The position numbers and the translations under genes were made by a program. This document shows positions 1-11,290 of a stretch of DNA of 64,000 bases, piece after piece. The number at the start of each line of letters is the position of its first letter. Positions within the stretch are counted from its first letter, which is position 1. The DNA is taken from positions 83,578 to 147,577 of the forward strand of contig LSRX01001371.1 in the NCBI GenBank assembly GCA_001939145.1, read 5' to 3'. Source of the stretch: Symbiodinium microadriaticum. Lineage: Eukaryota; Sar; Dinophyceae; Suessiales; Symbiodiniaceae. The notes under the pieces are model-generated. The model saw nothing but the letters and a program-made list of their open reading frames with translations, was not told the origin of the DNA and searched no databases.

Positions 1-33
<33 letters not shown>

Positions 34-58
34 GCTGCTACTACTACTACTGCTGCTG

Positions 59-91
<33 letters not shown>

Positions 92-116
92 GTACTAATT
101 ACTACTACTACTATAG

Positions 117-157
<41 letters not shown>

Positions 158-197
158 GCTGCTACTACTGCTACTGCTACTGCTACAGCTACGGCGA
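1..197. repeat. (ACT)n / (GCT)n triplet microsatellite at window edge
   Basis: Almost pure ACT triplets with scattered GCT interruptions, decaying into GC-richer sequence after about 195. It is truncated by the window start, so the real length is unknown. The complementary AGT motif recurs at 12.9, 19.0, 45.5 and 59.6 kb. Confidence 0.97.
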
Positions 198-621
198 CGT
201 CGGTTACAGCGCGACTAGAGCTTCTGTTGGTAATGTTACTGGTTTTGTTGCTGTTATGCATGCTCACACTGTCAGGGCGTTTTCTCGTCTCAATCTTCTG
301 ATTGCCATTGCTGCCGTTGAATCATCATCACGTGTCTTACGAAGCTCGTACCGCTTCTGCTCTGCCGCATGTCTATCCATTTACATAGCTTGTCAACAGT
401 TCTTGGAAACCAAAATCAAAGCATGCTATCGAGCCAAGAAAATACGAGGTTCAAGGGCCGGATGCTTATCAATAATGGCACAGTCGCATTCGCACACGTG
501 CGGCCATAAGCGTTGGTGCTGCAAGACTTGAAACCGATCAAGTTTTGCGATGATTGCTGCCTTGTTGCATTTCCAAACGTAGGCGTTCTGGCAAACATGC
601 CTGACCAACACGTCCAAAACC

Positions 622-1155
622 TCAATCTCGATTTGTACATGCCAGAGTCCCTGCACAAGCACCGCTTTGCGACTGCAGCATGAGAAGCACCCAGTATTCA
701 GGGAAGTCCAATGCTGCAGTTAGAAAGAACGAGCTGTTCGGCTGACATCGAGGTATACTTATATTTGTCCATGCACGTGAGGCAATGCCGATCCGCGCAT
801 CCACGATGGAGATCTGAGGCCCAGGGCCCAGGGCGTGCGCGAAACGCGCCTGCCCACCATTGTCGACGAACTTATGAAGCCACGGCATTTGCTTTGGCAA
901 TGCAAGGTCCACTTTGGAGTGGGCAGCTTTCCAGCTGACTCCCCAGCGAATTTGCACAGTTGCTTCACTGTCCGAGCTGTCATTGCGCAGGCGGACAGGG
1001 TCCGCCCAAAGCAGGAGCATCCGCAAAGTGGATGCATTCTGAAGCTCAGAACTTTCAGATCCCGACTGAACAACGCATGCAATGGTCGGGCTTTTCAGTT
1101 CAACGGCGCAGCTGGCATACAGAACAGTCCTGGTTTGAGGGGGTTTCAGTGGCAA
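622..1155 (-). CDS. Unrecognised 177-aa open frame
   Basis: This 177-codon open frame is not made of a simple repeat, which is unusual here. Its composition is ordinary (a WADPVRLRNDSSDSE stretch, then basic and hydrophobic segments). I recognise no domain, signal peptide or clear membrane helix. It could be a single large exon, a decayed mobile-element fragment or chance in GC-balanced DNA. Overlapping shorter frames on both strands reduce confidence. Confidence 0.2.
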   Translation of the reverse strand: MPLKPPQTRTVLYASCAVELKSPTIACVVQSGSESSELQNASTLRMLLLWADPVRLRNDSSDSEATVQIRWGVSWKAAHSKVDLALPKQMPWLHKFVDNGGQARFAHALGPGPQISIVDARIGIASRAWTNISIPRCQPNSSFFLTAALDFPEYWVLLMLQSQSGACAGTLACTNRD

Positions 1156-1896
1156 GCGCCCGGATGCGTATGAGCTGCAACAGGCATGGCCTCTGACTGC
1201 AACGAGGCATCTAACGGGTTTCGGGCTGAAATGGACTGAAGCACGTAGTGTTGATCAAAAGGTAAGGCGGGCTGGACCCTGCAGCCTTCCATCGAAGTCT
1301 TTCTGACTGCCGAAGGCAGTTCGATGAGGGATTCTTCCTGGGAGGTTCTTCTAAGGGTATAAGCGGAGCTGCACGATCCAACCTGCGATCCTCACTGTCT
1401 TGTGAGGAGAAGTGATTACTGTCAGTTGATGCTACAGACATCATGTGTGTAGACTATCCTGGGAGGAATGTCCACTTGCAACCTTTGCTGGCCTTGTCAT
1501 TTGGCAGGTGCATGAGTACAGTTGGGCTGCGAGTCATTTCGAACCGGCCTGAGTCAATCGCAGACCGTTCTAGGATCGAAAAGCTGTTGCACAAGCACCT
1601 TATGCAGAAGCGCTCATGGTCGAGACTTGTGCTGCCTGGCCTGCGGCATCTTGTAGATTCTGAAAACCGCTTCCGCCACGATTGGGGCCAAGCAAAGGAG
1701 GCTTCAGCACAGCAGCAGCGGAAAGAACGACGGCATAATGTAGTGATAGTGTTCCGACAGCTTCCCTACCTCCGTGAGAGCGGAAGGTAGCCCCGTCGCA
1801 ATGTTCATTGCTGTTGATGGAACAGCTGCAAGGTGCTCTTCCAAGCCAGGCTTTCAACAATTAGTAAGCAGTGCGTAGTGTAACGATGGGAGTAGA

Positions 1897-1902
1897 TGAA
1901 GC

Positions 1903-1995
<93 letters not shown>

Positions 1996-2002
1996 ACTAC
2001 TA

Positions 2003-2053
<51 letters not shown>
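1897..2053. repeat. (ACT)n triplet microsatellite
   Basis: About 150 bp of near-perfect ACT triplets with single interruptions. It yields spurious polyserine, polythreonine and polytyrosine frames on both strands. Confidence 0.97.
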
Positions 2054-2055
<2 letters not shown>

Positions 2056-2069
2056 GTGCGTATGACCAC

Positions 2070-2689
2070 ATGCATGCATGCAAGCATGCATGCAAGCATG
2101 GGGTAGGTACGTCGGTAGGTGGGTAGGTAGGTAGGTAGGTAGGTAGGTAGGTAGGTAAGTAGGTGTGCATGTGTGTGTGTGTGTACGTACGTACGTACGT
2201 ACGTACGTACGTATGTATGTATGTATGTATTTATGTATGTGGGTGGGTACTGTATGCAGGGTATGCACTGTCTCTATGGAATGTCAGGCTGTGTGTATGT
2301 ATGCACGTATAACTATATGACATGCATGTACCACAATAGCTAATCTATGTAGACCATGGTTGCAGGTTGTGTTTAACATCCATGTTATGTTTGGTACGAA
2401 TGGCCCGTATGTCCGCATCTTATGCTATGCATATATGCTGCACGTAAGCATGTGTGTTCGGATGTACGTATTCATGCATGTGCACATGCATGCATGCATG
2501 GATGTTATTTGAGTTTGTGCGCAAATATGTGTGCACGACAGTGTGTGCATGTGTGTGTGTGTATGTATGTATGTATGTATGTACGTACGTATGTATGCAT
2601 GTCTGTATGCATGTGTGTGTATGTATGTACGTATGTATGTATGTCTGCATGCATGTGTGTGTGTGTATGTATGTATCTATGTATCTATG

Positions 2690-2720
<31 letters not shown>

Positions 2721-3182
2721 TGTATGTATGTATGTATGTATGTATGTATGTATGTATGTATGTATGTATGTATGTATGTATAAATGCATGCATGCATGCA
2801 TGCATGCATGCATGCATGCATGCATGCATGTGTGTGTATGTATGTGTGTAACCACATATGTGTGTATGCATGTTTGAGTGTGAATGCATGTAGGTGTGTG
2901 TGTGTGTGTCTGCTTGTATTTTTGTATGTACCCTATGAAGTACTAGCATTGAATGGGTTGTACGAGTGCACACATGTACGTGCAAATCGTGCAGTCATAG
3001 ACGCATGTTTCGTTTATGCATAATTGTGTGTATAGTGTATTTATATATATATATATGTACATATACGTGTGTAAACATATGTACACCTATGCATATGGAT
3101 ACCTGCGTATGTATGTATATATATATATACATACACGCACACACACCCACCCATATTATATATATATATATATATATATATG
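2070..3182. repeat. Compound tetranucleotide/dinucleotide microsatellite block
   Basis: A succession of GCAT, GGTA, ACGT, GTAT, TG and AT arrays: GGTA at 2115-2160, ACGT at 2184-2215, GTAT at 2560-2780, GCAT at 2784-2830 and AT at 3040-3060 and 3155-3182. Unique spacers are under 200 bp. All long open frames here are period-4 artefacts reading as Tyr/Val/Cys/Met or His/Thr/Ile repeats. No gene is visible. Confidence 0.95.
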
Positions 3183-3424
3183 GCCAATCCCCGCATGAAC
3201 TACCGACCCTCGTATTATGTCGTAAAAACCGTGTCAAACCAGCTTTTCCAGTAGGTCCGGATTCTGTATCTCTCAAAGTCTGCCAAGACCAAACCCATAT
3301 TGCAAGAGAACGTGCCAGGCAACTCCTTCAGGTTCGACGTGAGCACGCAGTCAACGGCAACACTGTGCTTTTTCAACCATAAACTAACTCTCCCTCTGGG
3401 GAAGCCAAAAAAACAGAAAATGCT

Positions 3425-3810
3425 GTGTCGGTAACCTTTACGGCTAAACTCTCAATAGATGTTCTCGGAGTTTTTCCTAGCAAGTGTTGCTTGTGGACCG
3501 GAAAAACACTTTTGCCTGCGAAAAAGTTAGTTTTTCACGCCAAAACCAATTTTGTCCTAGGGAAAAAACCAAAAAAGCCAATGAATAACATTTGTTGGGA
3601 AACTATACGGCCAGACTCAAAAGCATGCTTTTTGGTTTCTAGGATAAAGATGGTCTGTCTGCTCAAAACCATCTTTTTCCTTAGGAACAAGCTTGCTTTT
3701 CACGCCAAAACCCTCCTTTTGTTAGGGAAACAGGTTGTTTTTACGGCCCGAAGCCAATTTTTCTCAGAGAACAAGAATCTTTTTTGGAGTCTGGCCGTAT
3801 GTCTTGAATG
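3425..3810. repeat. Two diverged copies of a ~164-bp repeat plus internal inverted repeat
   Basis: The phrase TTTTCACGCCAAAACC occurs at about 3533 and 3697 with similar flanks (a GTCCTAGGGAAA-like and a GTTAGGGAAA-like end), giving a period near 164 bp. ACGGCCAGACTC near 3608 is matched by its reverse complement GAGTCTGGCCGT near 3790, so about 200 bp can form a foldback. This looks like a decayed non-autonomous element. No coding capacity is recognised. Confidence 0.6.
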
Positions 3811-4179
3811 CTCATGCTAGGGATACCACAGCTGCATCCGGATTAGTTAACCTGTTGGTGAGGCCAATGGTCGGGGCTTCTCCTAAGGCCATTATTTGGG
3901 TTGCTGTTCAGGGAAGCATTCGGTACCTTGAGAAGGCTGCCAATCGAAATAGCTTATGGGTGATATTATGTTTGCCAGTAACGTCCATCTTGGGGTCAAC
4001 TCCAACACTACGGTTGCCAAGGGGTTTGCAATATCCTTCCAATCAGGTTAATGTATGTTATTGCAGAAAACCTTCAGGTCGATATGCCCATATTGAGGCC
4101 CATTCAGAGGAGGGTTATTTATTTTCCCACTTTTTTTGTTCTTTTTCTCCCCCCTTTTCCCCCCCCCCCCACTCTAATC

Positions 4180-4285
4180 CTGCGGTCTTCTGGTCCTCTG
4201 ATCTTTCTGATCTTCTGGTCCTTCGGTCCTCCGGTCCTCTGGTCCGTGGGTCCTCTAGTCCTCTGGTCCTCTGGTCCCGGGGCTC
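4180..4285. repeat. CT-rich ~9-bp minisatellite (TCTGGTCC-like)
   Basis: About ten imperfect copies of a CTCTGGTCC / TTCCGGTCC unit, ending where the GGCTCCGTCGTGAC duplicated segment begins. Strongly pyrimidine-biased on this strand. Confidence 0.75.
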
Positions 4286-4640
4286 CGTCGTGACTGTGGT
4301 GTCCTCAACCATTCCGTGTAAACTGCTCAATAGTTTGGATACAGACACACTCGGGCGCAGGACATCAGTTTAGAAGACGTTTAGATCACATGCATTGCAT
4401 ATACATACATGCATTCACGCATGCTTACATACACATGCTGATGACGGCGGTGAAGACGTACATGAAGATGCAGATGACAATGACGGCGGTGAGGACGGTG
4501 GTAATGAGATAGTGCTGTCTTAGGCTGAGCTGAGTCTTTTTGAAACCACGCCATTCACCATGCGAGCGGTGTGTTTCCAAACAGGGGGGCTGCCCCCAAC
4601 CCCCCGCTTGTGTAAGCTTGCTTGACAGCATATGAGTGTT
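4283..4640. repeat. Segmental duplication, copy 1
   Basis: Begins CCCGGGGCTCCGTCGTGACT, runs through CTCAATAGTTTGGATACAGA, CACATGCTGATGACGG and GGTGAGGACGGTGGTAATG, and ends GCTTGCTTGACAGCATATGA. Nearly the same order and sequence recurs at 5010-5345, with small differences (GATGGCGATGAAG for GACGGCGGTGAAG) and a shorter stretch after the GACACACTCGGG segment. Confidence 0.85.
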
Positions 4641-4990
4641 TCTGAAACCCACCAAGCTTGCATTGTGTTTGCAATGGGAGCCCCCTCCCAAAACCCCCCC
4701 GCTGTCTTAAGCCGTGTGCAAGCTTGCTTGACAGCCTCCGGGTCGCTTTTGAAACTTGCCATGCATAATAAGAGTCTTTTTGAAACCCCGCCATTCACGA
4801 TGCGAGCCGTATGTTAACAAACAGGCGGGGGCTGCGCCCCACGAAACCCACGCTTGTGCAAGCTTGCTTGACAGCATATGAGTTTTCCTTGGAAACCAAC
4901 CAGGCGAGCATTGTGTTTGCAAATGGAGGGGCCCCCGCTGCTTAAGCCGTGCTTGAAAACATATGAGTCGTCTTTTTTGAAACCCCGCCA
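4540..4990. repeat. Dispersed repeat family, proximal array
   Basis: Alternating modules: GTCTTTTTGAAACCCCGCCA, a short G-run/C-run foldback (GGGGGGCTGCCCCC), AAGCTTGCTTGACAGC, then CATTGTGTTTGCAATGG. The modules repeat about every 115 bp in two alternating forms (ending CATATGAGT or CTCCGGGTCGC), so the higher-order unit is roughly 230 bp. The same family recurs at 7725-8125. GGGGGGCTGCCCCC is a short perfect-stem hairpin. Confidence 0.85.
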
Positions 4991-5009
4991 CTCACCACGC
5001 GCTACCAGG

Positions 5010-5345
5010 TCCCGGGCTCCGTCGTGACTCTGGCGTCCTCAACCATCCCATGTAAACTGCTCAGTAGTTTGGATACAGACACACTCGGGCCTAGGGCATC
5101 CGTTGCATATACATGCATGCATTCATGCATGCGTACATACACATGCTGATGATGGCGATGAAGATGTACATGAAGATGAAGATGACATTGACGGCGGTGA
5201 GGACGGTGGTAATGAGATAATGCTGTCTTAGGCCGAGCTGAGTCTTTTTGAAGCCCCGCCATTCACCATGCGAGCGGTGTGTTTCCAAACAGGGGGGCTG
5301 CCCCCAACCCCCCGCTTGTGTAAGCTTGCTTGACAGCATATGAGT
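5010..5345. repeat. Segmental duplication, copy 2
   Basis: Second copy of the 4283-4640 segment, about 730 bp downstream in direct orientation. It ends exactly where the 117-bp minisatellite begins, so a dispersed-repeat module abuts the minisatellite. Confidence 0.85.
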
Positions 5346-6460
5346 GTTTTGGAGCTTTGGAGGCTCTTGGTCCTTGTCCCTGCCTGCAGAGCTTTAGGGG
5401 CTTTAGAGGCCCTTGGTCTCTGTGAGTGCTTAACAGGAGCGAAAAACCAATCAAAGCACAGGGATTTGGAGCTTTGGAGGCTCTTGGTCCTCGTCCCTGC
5501 CTGCAGAGGTTTAAGGGCTTTAGAGGTCCTTGGTCTCTGTGAGTGCTTAAAAGGAGCGAAAAACCAATCAAAGCACAGGGATTTGGAGCTTTGGAGGCTC
5601 TTGGTCCTTGTCCCTGCCTGCAGAGGTTTAAGGGCTTTAGAGGTCCTTGGTCTCTGTGAGTGCTTAAAAGGAGCGAAAAACCAATCAAAGCACAGGGATT
5701 TGGAGCTTTGGAGGCTCTTGGTCCTCGTCCCTGCCTGCAGAGGTTTAAGGGCTTTAGAGGTCCTTGGTCTCTGTGAGTGCTTAAAAGGAGCGAAAAACCA
5801 ATCAAAGCACAGGGATTTGGAGCTTTGGAGGCTCTTGGTCCTCGTCCCTGCCTGCAGAGGTTTAAGGGCTTTAGAGGTCCTTGGTCTCTGTGAGTGCTTA
5901 AAAGGAGCGAAAAACCAATCAAAGCACAGGGATTTGGAGCTTTGGAGGCTCTTGGTCCTCGTCCCTGCCTGCAGAGGTTTAAGGGCTTTAGAGGTCCTTG
6001 GTCTCTGTGAGTGCTTAAAAGGAGCGAAAAACCAATCAAAGCACAGGGATTTGGAGCTTTGGAGGCTCTTGGTCCTCGTCCCTGCCTGCAGAGGTTTAAG
6101 GGCTTTAGAGGTCCTTGGTCTCTGTGAGTGCTTAAAAGGAGCGAAAAACCAATCAAAGCACAGGGATTTGGAGCTTTGGAGGCTCTTGGTCCTCGTCCCT
6201 GCCTGCAGAGGTTTAAGGGCTTTAGAGGTCCTTGGTCTCTGTGAGTGCTTAAAAGGAGCGAAAAACCAATCAAAGCACAGGGATTTGGAGCTTTGGAGGC
6301 TCTTGGTCCTTGTCCCTGCCTGCAGAGGTTTAGGGGCTTTAGAGGCCCTTGGTCTCTGTGAGTGCTTAAAAAGAGCGAAAAACCAATAAAAACACAGGGA
6401 TTTGGAGCTGTTGTAGGCTCTTGGTCCTTGTCCCTGCCTGCCTTTAGCGGCCCTTGATAC
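5344..6460. repeat. 117-bp minisatellite, ~9.5 copies
   Basis: The marker GGGATTTGGAGC starts at 5461, 5578, 5695, 5812, 5929, 6046, 6163, 6280 and 6397, exactly 117 bp apart. A diverged first copy begins near 5344 and the tail is truncated. Inner copies are nearly identical while the outer copies differ (CTTTAGGGG for GTTTAAGGG), as expected from unequal exchange. Each unit contains a diverged internal half-duplication (GCTTTGGAGGCTCTTGG and GCTTTAGAGGTCCTTGG). Because 117 is 39 codons, an open frame persists for 349 codons on plus and 408 on minus. I do not call either a gene. Confidence 0.98.
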
Positions 6461-6589
6461 CTGTCTCTAACAGGTGCTGTGCAAGTCAAGACTGATTGGA
6501 ATATGCTGTGCTGATGTTCAATATGTGTGTTTGAGGGAAAAAGAAGCCCTTGAATGCTTTAGGTGCGAGTGTCTTGAGCACGCCTTGTA

Positions 6590-6755
6590 GTGTGTGTGTG
6601 TGTGGGTGTGTGTCTCTGTGTGTGTGTGTGTGTGTGTGTTTGTGTGTGTGTATGTATGCGAGCCTTGTTTTGTGTGCGGTGTGAAGCTTGTGAGCAGTGC
6701 GAATTCTTGGGACAGGTTGTGTGCGACCTTACAAGCCAGCTTGTGTGTGTGTGTG
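6590..6755. repeat. (GT)n dinucleotide microsatellites
   Basis: Interrupted GT tract at about 6590-6652, followed by a shorter one at 6742-6757. Confidence 0.9.
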
Positions 6756-7087
6756 TGGACAACAACTTTGAATTTTAATTGTTTTTTGCCACAGCTGCCC
6801 TGCAGAGTTGTATTGTGAGAACAATAATGATATGACTTGTCACAGAAAATTGCCATCTTGTCACAGTTTGATGCTCACGATGAATCTCCGAAGCCAACGC
6901 CCTTCGAACTTCTCTGATCCTCGCCATGATGTACTGCCCCTCCGGATCAGCAACTCCTCGGGCCCTCGCAGTGAACGGTTCTTGCATGATCACCCTGTCT
7001 ACCGCGAGGATGCTGCCGTTGAAAGACTGACAGGCCAGGCAGCTGGAGCTTGTTGTGTGTTGAACACTTGCGTGCACACGTGCCTAT

Positions 7088-7104
7088 CCCTAAACCCTAA
7101 ACCC
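7088..7104. repeat. Short interstitial telomere-like motif
   Basis: CCCTAAACCCTAAACCC is about 2.4 copies of the TTTAGGG-type telomere repeat used by dinoflagellates and plants. Two copies can arise by chance or from double-strand-break repair. It is not an array. Confidence 0.5.
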
Positions 7105-7724
7105 GGGGCGGGTAGTTGGTTAGTGTGCATTCGGAACATGTGTATGTATGCCTGTAACATATCTACGCAGTTGTACACGTATACTAACATATATACACAT
7201 TTGTACATGTATACATGTACATATATACATATAAGTGCTTGAGGTGTATATTCATATGAGAGAGAGGGGGTCACATGGGTGTATAATTGAACAATGGTAA
7301 CTACAAGAAAAAACTGAACAGGCGCTGGCTCCTTCTTGCGCAAACTTGAGCGGAGCCGCGTCATCCACAACCAGGACGCCGGTTTCATTCCCAAGGCCAT
7401 GCTTCAAGAGGTCGTGGCGTTGATCTTTGAATACTTGCCGGCCCCGGCCATCAAGCGGATTCGCCGGGAGTTGATGGTGAAGCCGATTTATTTTCTCAGG
7501 AAGGCCACCAGGGGAACACAACAGGGTAGCAAGATCAGGTTCTTTTTTTCGATTAGGATCTTCTTTATAAAGAAATGTTTTCCGGATGGCTTTTCCATTA
7601 AACGAATTTCAGATCAACGCCCCTGTAATGAATTTGTTTCTTCGGACCTCCAAGTATCCCCAAGAAACTGCAACTTTCCTGCTCCCTGAGGCGAGCCAAG
7701 TCGGCGCCTTCATCCGGTACTTCA

Positions 7725-8125
7725 GCGAGCATTGTGCTTGCAATGGGGGGGGCTGCCCCCTCAAACCCCCTCGCTGTCTTAAGCCGTGTGCAAGCTTGCT
7801 TGACAGCCTGGGTTTGTTTTGAAGCCGCGCCAATCTCGATGCGAGCAGTATGTTTGCAAACAGTGTGCGCCCCACAACCCCGTGCTTGTGCAAGCTTGCT
7901 TGACAGCATATGAGTGTTTCTGGAACCAACCATGTAAGCATTGTGTTTGCAATGGGGGGGGCTGCCCCCTCCCCAAACCCCCCCGCTATCTTAAGCCGTG
8001 TGCAAGCTTGCTTGACAGCCTCCGGGTCGCTTTTGAAACTTGCCATGCATAATCAGAGTCTTTTTGAAACCCCGCCATTCACGATGAGAGCAGTATGTTT
8101 GCAAACAGGAGGGGGTTGACCCTTC
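7725..8125. repeat. Dispersed repeat family, distal array
   Basis: Same modules and order as 4540-4990: AGCATTGTGCTTGCAATGGG, G-run/C-run foldback, CTTAAGCCGTGTGCAAGC, TTGCTTGACAGC, CATGCGAGCAGTATGTTTGC. It starts directly after open sequence ending GTACTTCAGCGAGC and ends near AAACAGGAGGGGGTTG. The proximal and distal arrays flank a 2.7-kb interval that includes the 117-bp minisatellite. Confidence 0.85.
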
Positions 8126-8129
8126 AAGC

Positions 8130-10870
8130 CACCATTTCAAACGCTCGAAAGCAAAGCCTCAAAAGCCCTGGCAAACCCGCCGAAACTCTTCGAAGCTCCA
8201 AAATCGCTGAATCCCCTTTCAAACCCTTTTTCATTGCATGTTAAAACATTCTAAAAATTTCTAAAATCGTCGCACAGCCCTCTCAAACCATCAGAAAGCC
8301 TCGTAAAACCCACCAACCCTTTTAAAACCCTGGAAAACCTTTTAACACGCTCAAACAGGGGAGATCCGAGAAAGAAAAAGAAACAAAAAAGGGAAATTAA
8401 ACAATCTCGACCCGTATTCAGACATGAATGAATTTCATCGTGGCAGAAATCATCTCTTGGAGTGTTTGCGTGAAGGCTCAAAGAATTGAGAATGAAAGCG
8501 GTTGCCGACATACACATGCTGTCCCTTCGGAGCTTCAAAACCGAACATTAAGCCTGGATCATGCCCTGAGCGTAGGAAGATTGGTGGTGGTAGCGCGGCA
8601 CCTCGCAGTAGTTCTCCGGGTGGTTACATACATATATATGTGTACTTATTCGCTATTTGTTTCTTTACTTGCAATTTTGTATACTTGTGTGTTTGTTTGT
8701 TTGTTTGTCTTGTTGTTTGCTGGTTTTACCAGGATGTATAGGTCGGTCGGCAGGCAGCCAAACTGGCAGGCAGGTGGTGCTACTGCTAGAGAAACCGATG
8801 GACAATCGCCAGGCACTGGTGTTTCTGGGCCTACTCCCAGGTTCTGAAACCCAAACCGCAGAGGTTTGTAAAGCGAAGTCGGGTTGTAGAAGTAGAAATA
8901 AACCAGCCTGCGGAGACTTGCAGTTGTGCGGCCGAGCAAACGAGACTGTCACAAGGGCATTGTGCGACGCAGCAGTGCCCATGGCAGCCATCAGTCTTCC
9001 ACGGACTGTTGGTTTGTTCTCCATGCGCGACACCTCGGACTGGGTTGAATAGAATTTCGCACGTAACAAAACAGCGTTCTTGGAGGACCACATGTATGGT
9101 CGCGGGTGAAGAATGAGAACAGATTTAATGTAGTGTGGCTGCTAGTACCGTCGGCTCTGGCAGAATGTTTTTTTCAGTAATTGTGCAGAGATGCAAAAGT
9201 TTGGCTAACGTGTCAATTTGTCATTCCTGCAAGGCAAGCTGCTGCGCAGGTGCTTTGAGTCTTTGCTCAAGCACTTCAGCACTCTTTCTGCCACGAAGCA
9301 GCCGAGAGAACGGCCATGAAGAGGATGGTGTCTCGAAGGTTTAGCTTAAGCGTGGAGTCCCACATTGTCGAAGATAGGACATGCAGGCAGATACGAAGCC
9401 TCAGGATGCGTGAATCAAACTTAAGAGGAAAATTCGAATCGTCCATACCTTGGAACGGTCATATTCCGGATCTCTGGAAAAGGTGTCAAGGCTGAGAAGT
9501 ACCTGCAAGACATGGTGGGCCCATACATGTTAGGCTTGCTAGGCAACTGTAAATGCAGACAGCAAAACCCCGTGAACGGACGGAATTCAGCTTAAAGCTT
9601 CGAGGACCATTTTACTCAGCTCAGAGCTTTTTCGCACCTGGCAGAGTTCGAAAACATCTGTGGTTGCTTGGTGCACAAAATGGAGGGCGAGCCGTGCTTG
9701 CGGATTGAGAGGACGGAATTAATCCGCCTTGGCTTTCTTGCAGGAGCAATGTCATACCCTCGGAATCCCAAGCACCGAGCCACTTAGAAGCCATACAATA
9801 TCATGCAATGCAGATAAAGAACATCTTTGCATCGTTCTGCGGGTGGGTGTAAAATTTAGGTTTACTGTTTGGGGGTTGAGGGGTTGTTGTAGCCTTGCAC
9901 ATGTCGAAGCCACAGGCGCCGCTCAGGGCATGAAACCCTCGGCTGCAGAGCTTTAGATCTGCACAAAACTCAGCCCTAGACCTAGGCAAGCCCTATACCC
10001 GAACTTGACTCGTAGATCCGAAAGACCGACCACGTCGAATCGACAGGAGGCTTTGAGCAAGGTGGTCTCCGAGCCGGGCCTACACCATGCCGCCAAACAC
10101 CCAGAGAACATGATTGCCATTAGCCGTGGTTTCAGAACGTCGTGAGATGTCGGCTCCCGAGAAGGATAGCCCCAGATGCAGTTTCCAAAAAAACGTGTTG
10201 ACTTCCGGAGCCGGTTACAGCACAACAAATCCAGTCGGACTGGGATGCAAAGGCCCCGGTCTTCATACCAGGGCAGCTGTGGCCAGGTGCCAGGGGTGTC
10301 GTTTATAGAGATTGGAGAGCTGTGGTTGAAGATTCTGTCTGTGTTTCGGAGCTGTTCCCACCAGGGAACGTCTTCCCTTACCCTTGCAGACACGACTCAG
10401 CCGAGAAGTAGCACCTTCGACCTAGCCAACCAGACCGTGGCTAGTAGAGCAACAGCTGTGCACATGCTGCTTCCGACCAGCAAGGCTTGAGATGCGAAAG
10501 AGGTGTTCAGCCTTCCGGAAGCTCTTGAACTGCCTCCTTGCCCACACAGCGAGCTAAGTCGAGATCTCTAGCTTGGAAAGCTTGGCACCCTGGCTCATAA
10601 GTGCCTTCAATCAATACTCAGCGCCGTAGCGCTGTCCGCGCCCCTCCTCTTCAGCATCACAACGATGGCTCAGATCTTGAATTCTCGTGCAAGGCAGCGA
10701 GCGGATGATCGGTTGAGACGAGAACCGCCGGCCACAGCGACGGTTCCTCAGATGTTTTTGGTTCGGGTGAATTTCTGGCTTGATTTCGAAATATCGTGAT
10801 TCAGCAGCTTGCTCCACGAGAGGCGATTCAGGGAGGGAAGTGGGAACTAGAAAGTAGAACGAAGCAGTTG
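8130..10870. other. No recognisable gene
   Basis: The sequence is not repetitive and is of mixed composition. 8150-8350 is rich in AAAACCCT-like phrases. Short open frames exist on both strands, the longest about 145 codons at 9953-10393 minus, but none shows a motif I recognise or a convincing splice context. Confidence 0.5.
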
Positions 10871-10874
10871 ACCC

Positions 10875-10979
10875 CGTGAGCGCTTTCGGATTTTCTGCAA
10901 GAGTTTGTTTAGGGCGAGATGCTGATTGACCTGTACCGGAGGCACCAGCAGATGCATGTTTGATGGGAGGAGCCAGTGC
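10875..10979 (-). CDS. Possible exon of an unrecognised gene
   Basis: Read on the minus strand, CCTTCAG|GCACTGGC gives an AG|G acceptor like those in the kinesin gene. It opens a 35-codon frame, ALAPPIKHASAGASGTGQ and onward, rich in small and polar residues. The donor is uncertain. No family is recognised. It may belong with the frame at 11161-11290, about 180 bp upstream on the same strand. Confidence 0.3.
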
Positions 10980-11160
10980 CTGAAGGTGTGTTCGTCTCAC
11001 GCTTAGCTGGTCTTCCCTAGTCACATTTCAGTCTCCGCAGGAGTTGTGACGAATCCTTCATCTAAGCCGAGACAACAGATCCTACAATATTTCAAGTGGA
11101 AAGCACACCCCGCACTCCGAACTTCAATTTTTGTTTTTCCACTCCATGTCCCAAGAAGCT

Positions 11161-11290
11161 ACCAGAATGACTCATCTCGGAGACTGCAAATGAGCTCTTT
11201 TAAGCGCATGGCCCTGTTTGTGCCCACTTGCTGCCCAAGCTTGAGATACCTCCCGAAGACTCGTTCAATCCAGCGCAGTTTGTAGTGGAG
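11161..11290 (-). CDS. Possible exon: basic, helix-forming segment
   Basis: The minus strand reads LHYKLRWIERVFGRYLKLGQ followed by QVGTNRAMRLKELICSLRDE. This is a 40-residue amphipathic, positively charged stretch that looks like real protein rather than chance. I cannot name it, and neither exon end is fixed. Confidence 0.35.

Noticed and set aside
2420-2985. Cys/Val/Met/Tyr- and His/Thr/Ile/Tyr-rich frames near 2.5 kb (likewise at 43.4, 51.6 and 53.2 kb)
   Set aside because: Period-4 microsatellite translations open on both strands.
3735-4373. 212-codon plus-strand frame (LVNLLVRPMVGASPKAIIWV)
   Set aside because: It starts in the diverged 164-bp repeat and ends in the CT-rich minisatellite. 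Part of the middle looks protein-like, but nothing supports a gene.
5344-6460. CRISPR-like array (also considered at 46053-46450)
   Set aside because: Units are contiguous tandem copies with no variable spacers, in a eukaryotic genome.
5263-6489. 408-codon minus-strand and 349-codon plus-strand frames as repeat proteins
   Set aside because: The 117-bp unit is a multiple of three with no stop in these frames. There is no splice, start or homology evidence. Kept as a repeat only.
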